From Larimichthys crocea (Eukaryota; Chordata; Actinopteri; Sciaenidae), in NCBI RefSeq assembly GCF_000972845.2, contig NC_040016.1, positions 26,110,376 to 26,174,375 on the forward strand: a stretch of DNA of 64,000 nt. The letters run 5' to 3'. Position numbers and translations under genes: made by a program. The notes below the pieces were generated by a model. That model was given only the letters and a program-made list of their open reading frames with translations, was not told the origin of the DNA and made no database searches. Shown in pieces: positions 12,943-23,678 of this stretch (position 1 is its first letter; every line of letters begins with the position of its first letter).

Positions 12943-15900
12943 TGTGCAGACAGCTAACTGAGGAGAGGATTCGATCATCGATTTGGCTGTCCACCTCCTC
13001 CCTCGTGGCTTGTCTTGGCCAGTTCTCTCTCGAAAACCTCATTCAGGTGACGGCTTGAAGGAAGAAATAACTCTCTCCTGAGGAGAGGAGCTGTCTCTAC
13101 AGGATCCTCCTGCTTCACGTCTGAGGAAGTCATCGGGGCGAGCTGCTAATCCTGAACAACATACTTTGAACTGAATCATTCAGCAACACGACTGAATACA
13201 AGATACTTTGTTTACAACTAAGAAAGACGTTTTGTGGTTCAGTTCCATTTCACGAAGCTTTAACTAAATGAAAATGTCAGCATGTTGACCATTCTTTAGT
13301 GTGAAACATGAAGTGAAAGCCAGGAGTGGGAAGTGAAGACGATGCCAGAGCGGCTGATTCTGCAGTTCACTCATGAAGCTTCAAGTAATGACCATCACAA
13401 GATGTTCCACCTGTTCAAAACAGGAAAAGAAGAAAAGAAGTTACTACAGGAAAGTCGAAGGATGAAGCAATGAATTTAAGATTCCCTGCAGCTCCATTGT
13501 CTCTGCGATGTTAATACTTGTGAAGTGCTGATGGGGCCGTTTGGAGCCGGCGGGGTTAAGCTTCCCTTTGGCCTCGTCTCGCGAGATTGGACGTGAAGTG
13601 GTAAATATGAGGCGTTGCAGGTTCAGTGTAAGTGCAGTGTCAGCGCACTGCAGGTGTGATCACTGCTGATTGGTACTGAGTTACATAATTGATAGACAAG
13701 AGCCTAGCCATGGAAGTCATACCTGCTCTGAACCAGAAGCACGGTCCTTCTACATATGCATCCATTCACCTCAGCACAGCGCGTGACGGCAGCGGTACGA
13801 CCTGTGCACGGTAAACTGGATCAAAAGAAGCGGCTCGTAATTTAATATGTGCTTTTCAAGTTTCCCGTGAAACTTTATCACCCCTGATGTCGACGGATGT
13901 GCAGCACACAACAAGACTCACACTGCTGAAGAGATAACTTCAGCAGCGCGCTCATTTCCTCTCCAACTTTGAGCAACTTTCTATTAGTCCTCATCAAACC
14001 ATTACATCCACTGGGCTTGTTCTGATTCTATCTGTCATTACTGTAAAAGTGTGACGAGACATTAGAGCTCCCAACTTTCCTCTCTCGCTCGTCATTAACG
14101 CGTGGAAGCCGATTGATACGCTCGCGGGTCGTAACCTCCCAGCTCCGAAGTCTCTTCTGAGAATTCTGCCCAAAACAAATTAAAGTCGACGTCTGACTGC
14201 GCGCAGCTGGAAGAAATCCTGTGAGAGATGCTGCTTTTTTCTTTATTTGTCTCTCCATCTTCTCATTTCCAACCTGCTCCACCTCCCCTCCTCTTTAACT
14301 CCCTCACCTCTCCTTTCTTTCTTCTTCTTTCTTTTGTACAGTATGTCCTTCCTCCTCGTCTTCCTCTTTATCTGTCTTTCCTTGATACTTGAATCTCGTT
14401 TTGACCTTGACCACCTTCCTCGTCCTCGTCTTCTTATCTCCTTCTCCTCACTTCCCCTCTCCATGAACCCAGCCAGCTTTCAGCCACACTGTGAACAGAA
14501 CCTGCTTGTTTTAGCTGCTGAGTTTTCATCGTAATAAACACGGTGAAATCCTTTCTAATATTTCATTGCATATTTTACATTTTTAAATGTACATGTTCCC
14601 TTTATTTCTTCCAACCCTCCATTCTTCCACAGTCCTTCTGCAGTGTGAGAAACAGGATCCGTTCTGATCCGCCGCCGCCATCAGCTGAGACTCTGAAAGA
14701 CAACAGAGACGTGGAGACGTGAAGTCTTCAGAGTGAGAGATAATCTCTGCTCCTTGTACAGTATATCCCTTCAGTCAATAAGCTCTCTCTCTTTTTCTCC
14801 TTGTGGAGAGAAAGCTTACAGCCACCACCTCCCCATCCTCCACCTCCTCCTCACCTCCTCCTCCCCACCGACTCTTATCTTTCCTCCCTCTCCCTCTCCG
14901 ACTGTCTTCACCCCAGTTTTTGGTATTCCAGGCACGCTGCATTCAGCAGGGGGAGCAATAGCTTTGCTGCTGCCACCTCTCGCCCCCTCGCTCCAACAGA
15001 CATCGATTTCCCTATTGATGTGCCAGCAAGAAGGAGGGAGGGAGGAGGAGGAGGGAGGAGGAGGAGGGAGGAGGGAGGGAGGGGGAGGGAGGGAGAGGGA
15101 GGGGAGGGAGGGATGGAGGGATGGGTAGGTAGTATGGAGAGGAGGATGAAGGGAGTAGGTATGTGTAAGTGCGGCTAAGTTATGGACTCTGAAGAGCGCC
15201 TTGGTCTGGTCGGTGCCCATGTGTTTCTTCCTCCCCCATCCTCTTCCTTCTCAGGAGGTCTTTATATTCTAATGAGATTTATTATATTCACTGACCATCA
15301 TCAGACTGACAGAAGTTGCGGCAACCTGAAGATTACATGGCTTTAATCTATCCTGGAAACAGCCTTTTTGTTTTTCTGGGTTCACTCCTGACCAGGCTCA
15401 GAGAGTCAGAGTCAGCTTCCATCAGTCCAGGTTCAAATGTGCAGAAATAAACATGTTTGAGTCTCTTGTCTCTGAGTCCTCGTTCTGACAACTGTACTGA
15501 GGGTGGCGAGGAGGCATCATGGGGTCTGCGGGTGCTTTATTTTGAAAGTTAACCAGATTCTCTGTGTCTTCCTTCCTGCCAGCTCGATCTGCTCTGTGCT
15601 GCTCGACATGCGGCGCAGCTTTGGAGCAGAAACCTGCGGCGGCGTTCCAGAGGAATCCCAAACATTGTTCAAAGCAGAACATGAAGATCAGGCTGTTACG
15701 ACAGATGACGTGTGTTTAAAACGCGCTGATGAAGCAGCTATCAATCAAAAAGCTTTTCTTAACTTACCTTCCACCGCTGACATTAGTGTTAGAAAGCTGT
15801 ACCTTTTTACTCCGGCCGTCATCCATCAGACTCTTCTAACTGTTTTAAGCTGCAGCTGCTCTGTGGGCTCATTGTTCGTACAGCGTGCATTGATGCGTGT

Positions 15901-16612
15901 TTCTTGTGTGTTTCAAAATATGTCTGTATGTTTTTTGTATTGCCAGAGCTTACAGACAGTTAAAATATGTCACATTAAAGTGCACGCAGCACCACATGAG
16001 CATTTGATGAGCACTCTTAACTTTGACCTTAAGAAAACGGCTGCGATGCAGCACAGGGTGAGGGGAAGGTTATGAACAGTGTATGTGGCACAGTTGATGC
16101 TTGTGCTCTAACAATAACAAATGTACCAACCTGTGCGACCAAATTATAAAGTTCTAAAGTGTTGCACGCACACACGGAAAGATCCAACGTTTGCATATCT
16201 GAGGATGTTGGATCATATCACACAGAATCATTCAGAAACATTTCATGATGAAGGGGTATTCAGAGCACAAAGCAGACAGAAGAACAGAAAACAGAAACAG
16301 ATGCTTCAAACATTTCTCGCTTTGCCTTGGCACCTGCTGTGTCCATAATGAAGTCGGATTGCTGCTGTTTACTGGCAGTGATAGGGCAGCGTGTGCTCCT
16401 TTTGAAGCTGCTCTTCGTTTCTGATCTTCTTACTTTTATTTGTTTGCTTTTCTCACTGTGATGAGTTTTTTCTGTATTAATCTCTCTGTGCGTTTAACCC
16501 TGCAGACCTCGTAGCTCGTGGGATTGCCCGTCATTTTAAAATTCAATCTCATCTCTGTTGCTCTGCGGGAGGTTTTTCTTCCCTGTAAAGGTTTCTGAGA
16601 CTTTTCTCCTTG

Positions 16613-17041
16613 AGCCACCCCAGACGTCTCACCCTGTCGCAAGGCTGAGCTCGGCCACCCTGTGGTCATTTTGGAGGCTTGTATCTACTCAAAGCTCAAT
16701 GTGCGACAGGTGGCGGAAAAATCTGGAGAGTTTTGCCTTCAGGCTCAGCTCTCTGAACACACATTGATCGGCTTCTCTACGTCCACATTACTGCTGACGT
16801 GGCTGGTCCATTTTCCCATTGCTCGTGAACAAGACACCAGATACTTGACATCCTTCACTTAGAGCAGCAACTTGCTCCTAACATAGGTGAGGAGTCCCAC
16901 CGAACCATGACTCAGACTGGGGGCGCTGACCCTCATCCTGTCCACTTCCCGGTGGTGCTGAAGGTCACGTCTGATGAAGCCAACAGAACCACATCATCTG
17001 CAAAAAGAGAGATGCAGTTCTGTTCCCCTGAGATCTCACCA
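16613..17041 (-). mobile_element. LINE reverse-transcriptase fragment, antisense (copy B)
   Basis: Counterpart of 9899-10337 with additional small indels. The same antisense layout ends at the same junction (catgtacatcacagaacctc). Confidence 0.7.
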
Positions 17042-17051
17042 TGTACATCAC

Positions 17052-17290
17052 AGAACCTCTGCTCCTTCACATTGAGAGAAGCCAGCTGGGCAGTTCAAGT
17101 CTCTGGTTAGGATGCTTCCCGGGCGCCGTTCCTTTCTTTGGAGGTTTTCTGAGAACGTCCCAGCTGGTGGGAAAGCCCGGGCAGACCCAGGACGATAAAG
17201 CTCTCTGGCCTGGGAACGCTTTGGGATCCCCCAGGAGGAGGTGGAAGTGAGGGGGGAAGTCTGGGAGCCTGACCATGGATGAGTTGAAGG
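17052..17290 (+). mobile_element. LINE 3' end fragment (copy B)
   Basis: Counterpart of 10350-10575, encoding the same WERFGIPQEE type tail on the + strand. Confidence 0.7.
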
Positions 17291-17821
17291 ACGTGGAATG
17301 GAAGTTTTCCTGATCTGATTGTGGGTTCAAGACACAAATGTGTCTTATCTGATAAATGAATTGTATTGTCTTGACATTGTTGTATTTCTTTTTAGATATT
17401 AACCGTTAGCATGGTAAACGGGGACTCTTCAGGTTATGTAACACAGGTGTGAAGACCACATAGACAATGACAGGTGCGTTTCATTTCACTGTAACACAAC
17501 AACCTGTCAGGAAACTTCACGTCTTTCTTCACGTGTTCACGTTTGTGGAAACACACAGCGCGTCCAGCTCCGTCATTCGATGTGTTTCACTGAGCGCTTC
17601 TCAGACTCTATGAGGTCACACACAAACCTGCTGCTGTCAATCACACAGTTTCACGCCTCCTCAAACACAAGTGTGTGTGTGTGTGTATGTGTGGCGGCGT
17701 GCAGTGTTTGCCTTTGTGTGACAGCTGCTGTATTTTGTACCACAACCACATACTACTGAATGCTTTGTCTAATTTTGAACCCAGTAATTTTCACATATTC
17801 TGTATATTTTTTGTATTGCTG

Positions 17822-17823
<2 letters not shown>

Positions 17824-17874
<51 letters not shown>
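17824..17874. repeat. (CA)n microsatellite (copy B)
   Basis: About 25 CA units, against about 21 in copy A. Confidence 0.95.
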
Positions 17875-17876
<2 letters not shown>

Positions 17877-18028
17877 TCCTACACTGCCAACAGTGGACTG
17901 TAAATGTACACCTACCAAATGTGGACCTTCTGTTTTTCTGCACTGAGACACAGTCACACAGGCCTGTCACAGTAATATTAACACCAAAAGGTCAGCAGGG
18001 GGAAGCACAAGCTTCCTGTTCAGCACCT

Positions 18029-18042
18029 GTGTGTGTGTGTGT

Positions 18043-18105
<63 letters not shown>
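18029..18105. repeat. (GT)n microsatellite (copy B)
   Basis: About 38 GT units with one GG interruption near the left end, against about 20 in copy A. Confidence 0.95.
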
Positions 18106-18106
<1 letters not shown>

Positions 18107-19289
18107 TGCAGGATGAGCTGGTTGCATGTCTGCACATGTGAATTGTTTGAGTCCACATGAAAAGCATGTGATTTACAGCTCTGAATAAGTGAAGAGATCT
18201 CTCTGCAAAAATGAATTTTTCTTTGGTTCACAACTCAGGGTGTGTAAAATAAAATAAAAATATGTTTGACTTCGTTCGAGCAGTGTTGTATATGTGTTGT
18301 ATGTTTTTACACATTTGTATCTTGTGACTTTCCTTTTTTTGTCTCGTGTTTTTGTTGAGTCTGTCTTACTGCTTTTTGTTTGCAGCTCCACACATCCCAC
18401 TGCTTCATGTGTAAAACATAATAATCACCTGTGATAACAATATACCACAGACTCTTTGCACAGGTGATGGAGACCACAATGCAGAATCACCCTTATGGTA
18501 ATATTAATTCTGATGACGTATGGGGTATATTGTAAACATATTAATATATTTACAGACAAAGAAAATTAAAGGGTCCACCCTCAACATGACTTCATGTTTC
18601 AGAAGCGCACGGTTTGTTAACTCAAATTAGTAATTCCTTCTTTTTGTCTATGTTCTACAGTGAGTAAGACAACTACAGGGTGTTTTATTTTGAAAATCTA
18701 CTCTTTTTATGCATTTTCATGCTCAACTTGTTCCGTGTTGCTTTCTGTCAAAAACAGACCTGCTGTGTATTCTTCACAGAGTACAGTGGGACGATCTTAA
18801 GCGTTGAAACAGACGTGACCCGTTCTTGACGTATCTGTTTTTTTTCCAGAACTGATCAAGTATCAGCCTGGTTTGTGTTTGTTTGTACATGAGTCATAAT
18901 CTGTGCCTTTGCCAACATTGTCACTAAATACTACTTAGCAAAGGAGCAGTTATCTACCATGTTCTATTAATGGAAAGTGTGAAGCAACCACATTTATTTT
19001 ACTGCTCATCACTTCAACCAGTCAGAGAAAAGGTGCGGCCAGACCTGCGAGGCGAAACTCCTGAAGCTGTTTGACACTTTCCTGTTGTTTGTAAGTTAAT
19101 TAAAGGGAAGCATGCATGATTGATTCACGTCACTTTTGTTGCTGCATTAACTATTTTGGGGGATTTACTGAAATGAAAATTTCCCAGCTGATGTCACTTT
19201 CCATCCATCAAGTCATTATAAGGAGCAGATACAAAACATTGAAAATGAAGTCCTGAGAACCAGAAATATGCATCGTTATGTTGATATCT

Positions 19290-19510
19290 ATTAACATATA
19301 TAGATTTTATATATATATCTATATATATCTATATCTATTAACATAATATAGATTTTATTTTGGCGGGATTCCACCTGTTTTCCTTTGTCTATCTAAAAAT
19401 CAGAGGGACCTACCCGGCTCTCACTGCCCAGACGGAGGCTGTTTTCTGGGGAAGAGTTTGATGAAGAGTCTGCAGGGAGGACTGGCCAAGTCCACGTGCC
19501 TTTAACAGAT
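19290..19510 (+). repeat. AT-rich stretch plus dispersed repeat R1 copy
   Basis: A TATATATCTA-type stretch is followed by attttattttggcgggattc and then by a block (cagacggaggctgtt, gaagagtctgcaggg) shared with 36800-36995 and 56340-56520. In copy A only the first part (near 12545-12576) remains. Confidence 0.65.
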
Positions 19511-19807
19511 AAACTAGCAGTTTAAATTTCTACAAACGCCCCTTATGGGGTATCAAATTAAAGAGGAAGTTCTGACTCTCAATGAACTGCAGCAACCTGC
19601 TCGGATTATTCTGAGGGTTAAAATGTTGGATATGTCTTTTGAAACGACAAATGTTTATTAAAAACTGATTATATCACGTTTGGCCATCATGAAAGGGAGT
19701 GATAATACTGAGGTGCAGGGGTATCAGGGTACGGTGGCCCAGTCGTAAAAGACACAGGATTGAAGATTGGCATTAATAAAATTTCACAAAGTGGTCGGGA
19801 GTTCTGA

Positions 19808-22260
19808 CTGTGGTTGGTCTGACAGCATCAGCGCGTTTCATTCAATACGTCCAACGTCCGTCCTTGCAGTCATGCTATCACCTGAAACGCCCGAATGAAC
19901 TCAATCTAGAAACTGTGAGACTTCTGTGTGAACTTCTATCCATTTATTTCTTTTAGAGGCAGTGATGCATAGTTATCTCAAAGTCAAACAGCTGAAAGTC
20001 AGCGTTAAATGGCTCTGCTCTTTAAGGGCACCTAGTATACAGCTCAGTATAATTTAAACCAAGCTTAAAAACAAGTCAAATCATGTGAAGATTAAGATGT
20101 TATAGAGGAAACCAGGTGGAAACTAAGACGGTGATCATGATGAACATACCTGCTTACCATCAGTGTGTTAGCATTGTTGTTCTACAGGCCGTACTCTAGC
20201 CTGATTTCTGGACACGACTATCTGTCGTAATATTCCAATGTGGCGATAAAGTCAGGTGACGTAGGGAAAAGAGTGACACTGACACTGTAGATGTGGTTGG
20301 AGCTGTTTGTATATTGTATATGAAACTAAAGTCAACCTCACCAAGTAGTTTTTGGCCAAACTGCAACCGTTAAAAATGTGAAAGCCTGAAATAATAATAA
20401 ATAAAACTGAAGCTAGAGGGGAACCTACAGCTTTCACTGTGACTCAGGACCGCCTCAGAGCTGCAGCATGAGTGTCTACTCTTAGTCTAGTTAAAGTTCT
20501 CACAAAGCAAAGTGGATTGAAATCTCTGAGTGTGTCTTTAGTAAAGTGAAACATCCATTTTAACTGTCAAGTGTCTGTATCACATTGCCTTAATCTGTCT
20601 GCTCCAAGCTCAGTTTTACAGCATCAGCTGTTTCCCATCACATTACTGCAGCTGCTGTCACTTCTGACAACATGAGAGCAGCAGGAATTTTCAATGAGGA
20701 TAATAGAAAGCCAAAACATAAATGCATTAGATAACTGATGACCTAAATATCTAAGTAGCATTGATTATGTAAAAACAACATACTAAAAGAGATCCATCTA
20801 ACTTGCAGAGTTTCAAAGGTCACAACAGAAGCAACGATTGATGCACCTGAATTGACTTTACATGTTTGTTTTCTGAATTAAAAAGATTTATAACCTGAGA
20901 AACAGGTTGCTGCCCGAAGACAGCAGGAAGCCAAAACATAATACTGCAACGATGACCCAGCTGTTGTGGAGAAATGGCTGGAGTCAAAGGTCAAAGGTCA
21001 GGAGTTCAGAAAGTGTTCAGCAGCCTCTGATGTCTTATGCTGTATTATTTATTGACGCTTGTCCAAGGAGAATTAGAGACACTCTCAAAGTTCATCAGAA
21101 GTGCCTGAGTCGGTCTCACATTCTGCCCAACTCATCCTGGTGGATCGACTTTAAACCCCAAGATAACAGCACAAATACTACACGCCCAGAATGAGTCACA
21201 GAGAATGTCTTTACCCATGGAGGTGTTATTGTCAGCATGTTCTAGTCTGGAGACACAGATGTCTGTTTACGCAGATTGGACCGTCAACAACAAGCTATCT
21301 ATTATGTCTATGAAGGCAGCAACAGGTCTCTGTGACCCTGGACACCACAGTGTTGAGATAGACTGGCACCTACTGTTCCCAACCAAAGCCAAACAACTAA
21401 TACTGCTGAGGACCTCAAGGCCCACACGGGACCTCAAGGCCCACACGGGACCTCGTGAAAATTTCATAACACCAGCAAGTTATTAAGTAATTATCATGAC
21501 CCAAACAGTGACGGTCAAGCTCTTATTTAGAGCACCAGATCAGAGAACAAGCAGAGCTTCAGTGTTTTTGGATTGTCATAAAATCAGGTATCTCTCATCT
21601 CTCGCTGCTTCTCTCTTTGCTCTTAAAAAAGATTGTGCAGAAAAATTAGATGGCAGGAAACCACAATGAATGGTAAATACCAAGAAATGCATGACTCAGT
21701 AATTAGGTAACTGGAATATGTGAGTGCAGGTCTCTAATCTAGAAAAACAACAAGCCTTTGTAGCATCTCTCTGATTACCAGAAAGACACCCATCCAATGT
21801 TGACTTGTAAGTCAATCAATGCCCTAAATCTGATGCCAACAGGAACATGAAGCCAATCAGGGAAATCGTTTCTTTAACCTATTTTCTGCCACATGAATGT
21901 CAGGTATTGGCTCCATATTCACACCAGCCAGACGATCAAACCTTTGCCAATAACATAACTACAAACTGGGTCATGATAGGACATCACATGGCATTCATGG
22001 TTTGGTTTCCTGTCAGCGAACAAGACAACAATGCTAGATACTCAGAGTAGCCACGTAATAAATGACCTAGTTACCTCGATTAGACCTGTGGCTAACGGGC
22101 ACCTACCTTCAGCTGCCTGAACTGATCTGCACTGAACCCTTGAAGAACTTTGACCTCTGGCTTTATACACAAAACTTACAATAAGACAAACTAGTGTTAG
22201 CATCAATCAGTTAACCCATACATATTTTAAAATGTGTAGAAGCGTGTACAAAAATGTTGC
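19808..22260. other. Non-coding stretch upstream of the protease gene
   Basis: AT-rich DNA without microsatellites. Frames at 20907-21194 and 21205-21486 have no recognisable domain and do not resemble the astacin or dermatopontin exons downstream. A 21-bp unit with cctcaaggcccacacgggac is repeated in tandem near 21412-21455. Confidence 0.45.
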
Positions 22261-22410
22261 TCACCAAAGCTTCACCCCACAGCGGTACCACTGTTTTCTG
22301 TTTGGTCCATCATTCTTCTTCAACTCTTGGTGGAAAGACTCGCACATGGAGCATTTGATAACATCATGGAATCTGGGATTTTCTTCATGATTTTCTTTGG
22401 TTGTGATTCA
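22261..22410 (-). other. Possible minus-strand exon remnant, unrecognised
   Basis: On the - strand a frame reads through CSMCESFHQELKK and RKQWYRCGVKLW and stops at a TGA that overlaps a good GTGAGC donor. The composition (paired Cys, Trp, charged residues) looks more protein-like than its surroundings, but there is no clean acceptor: an in-frame stop lies about 50 codons upstream next to only a weak AG. I cannot name a family. It could equally be a fragment of a mobile element or chance. Confidence 0.2.
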
Positions 22411-22465
22411 TTCATTCACAACTTCTGACTAGGGATGCATACCCACAAAACGAATAAACAATGCG

Positions 22466-22790
22466 ACCATGAATGAGAAGATTTCTGACAAGATTTTGTG
22501 ATGTGTCCCAATGACTCAATGACTTCCTGGCAGTTGACGCTGTTGTCGCAAAGATTCGTGGAACTTTGTATGTTCAGCATCGCTGTCAGGGGAGATGACT
22601 TCCAGTTCTGTTTTATGCTTGTAATGCTCAATATTTGCACAATGTTGTTGTGCAATTAAATGTTGATCCAGATTAGATCACTGGATTTTCATGAAACATG
22701 GTTTTGTAATGAAAATTTCATATGTGAACCCGACTTGACTGTAAAACTTTGATGTCTGTGTATGTATACATATGCAAATGTGTAACATAC
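22466..22790 (+). pseudogene. Relic 3' untranslated region of a lost copy of the protease gene
   Basis: This block aligns by eye with 26817-27220, immediately after the stop codon of the gene: shared strings include ccatgaatgagaag, tctgtcc/agtcccaa variants, ctcaatgacttcctg, tttgtatgttcagc, tgaaacatggttttgt and gacttgact, in the same order with substitutions and one deletion of about 60 bases. It has an ATTAAA hexamer near 22656 where the other copy has aatgaatt. No coding exon of the second copy was found upstream, so only the tail survives. It implies a past tandem duplication of the gene. Confidence 0.7.
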
Positions 22791-23478
22791 ATTTTTGTAT
22801 TTAATTTGTGATGTATGTACATAAATATTATCCCCATTCTGTGTGGGCAAGCAGTTAACAAACACTAGTCAATAAGTATTAATAAGTCATGTTGCATGAG
22901 TTTCGCTTGGCTGTATTCCTCTTGTTTATCCATAAAGGGCATTCTGAGTATTAGTCTGACCTATTTATGAAATCACAAAGATATCTTGGACAGATGTCAA
23001 TAATTGAACTAATAACGACAACAGATTAATTACTGAATGAGAGAGGCATTAACTTACTTTTTAAAATTATTACTGGCATTGCCGTGTATCATCTTTCGAC
23101 AACAAACCCACCAGGAGTACCAGTGTTACATGTTTTTTTTAACATAATTCTTGTTAAAGTCTTGACATTAGTGGAAAGATTGCACATGTTGTGTTTCTCG
23201 CTGTAAGTATTAAACCATGTTCATGTACTGATAATAAAGATGCATGACACTGTATTTACCCATGCAGGACCTCCTCCCTGATAACGTTGTCTCCTCAGTG
23301 CAGAAACACAAAAAGAGTGCATTTGTAGCAGTTTAGATATTTTACAAAATTCATAATCATAGAACTGAAGACTGAAATGTTTCCTCACAGCTGTGTGACC
23401 TGTTGCAAGGAGTTTTTTTCTTAATTAAAACACACAGTGGTTCTGGTAAATAAGCTTAAGTCATGAGGAACATCAATG
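22791..23478. other. Non-coding upstream region of the protease gene
   Basis: AT-rich, no open frame of note. It ends at a CACGTG-containing sequence (near 23479-23486) that may begin the promoter. Confidence 0.5.
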
Positions 23479-23540
23479 ACACGTGGCGAAGAGTTGATAA
23501 ATGGTATTTTCTATTAGCTCTGTTGTTTGGTATGAGGAAG

Positions 23541-23558
23541 CAAACACACGTGTGTTTG
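23541..23558. promoter_or_regulatory. 18-bp perfect palindrome centred on an E-box
   Basis: caaacacacgtgtgtttg equals its own reverse complement and has CACGTG-like ACACGTGT at its centre, 42 bases before the TATA box. A second CACGTG lies at about 23480. A binding site for a basic helix-loop-helix factor is plausible but is inferred from motif and position only. Confidence 0.5.
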
Positions 23559-23599
23559 CACAGATGAAGACGTGTCGTCACTATTTCCTCCTCACCAGC

Positions 23600-23606
23600 A
23601 TATAAA
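23600..23606 (+). promoter_or_regulatory. TATA box of the protease gene
   Basis: atataaa, 79 bases before the start codon. Transcription would be expected to begin near 23630, giving a 5' leader of about 50 bases. The leader region carries a 9-base unit (gccagtgaa) repeated three times. Confidence 0.7.
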
Positions 23607-23678
23607 CTGCAGCCAGTGAAGCCAGGGAAGCCAGTGAAGCCATCTCCTCACAGGTCAGACACAAACTCTTCAGACACC

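Larger units (their letters stand above)
12943..19807. repeat. Large direct duplication, copy B (6.9 kb)
   Basis: Same sequence and order as 6286-12830 but with frequent single-base losses and gains, many in homopolymers and doublets, and longer microsatellites. After gttctga the sequence runs on without a break into unique DNA. Copy B also has an extra block of about 230-260 bases around 19290-19553, absent from copy A, that contains an AT-rich stretch and a dispersed repeat. No gene is recognised within it. Confidence 0.9.

Noticed and set aside
20907..21486. Two adjacent + strand frames of 95 and 93 codons as lost exons of the protease copy
   Set aside because: No resemblance to astacin or dermatopontin residues in any frame.
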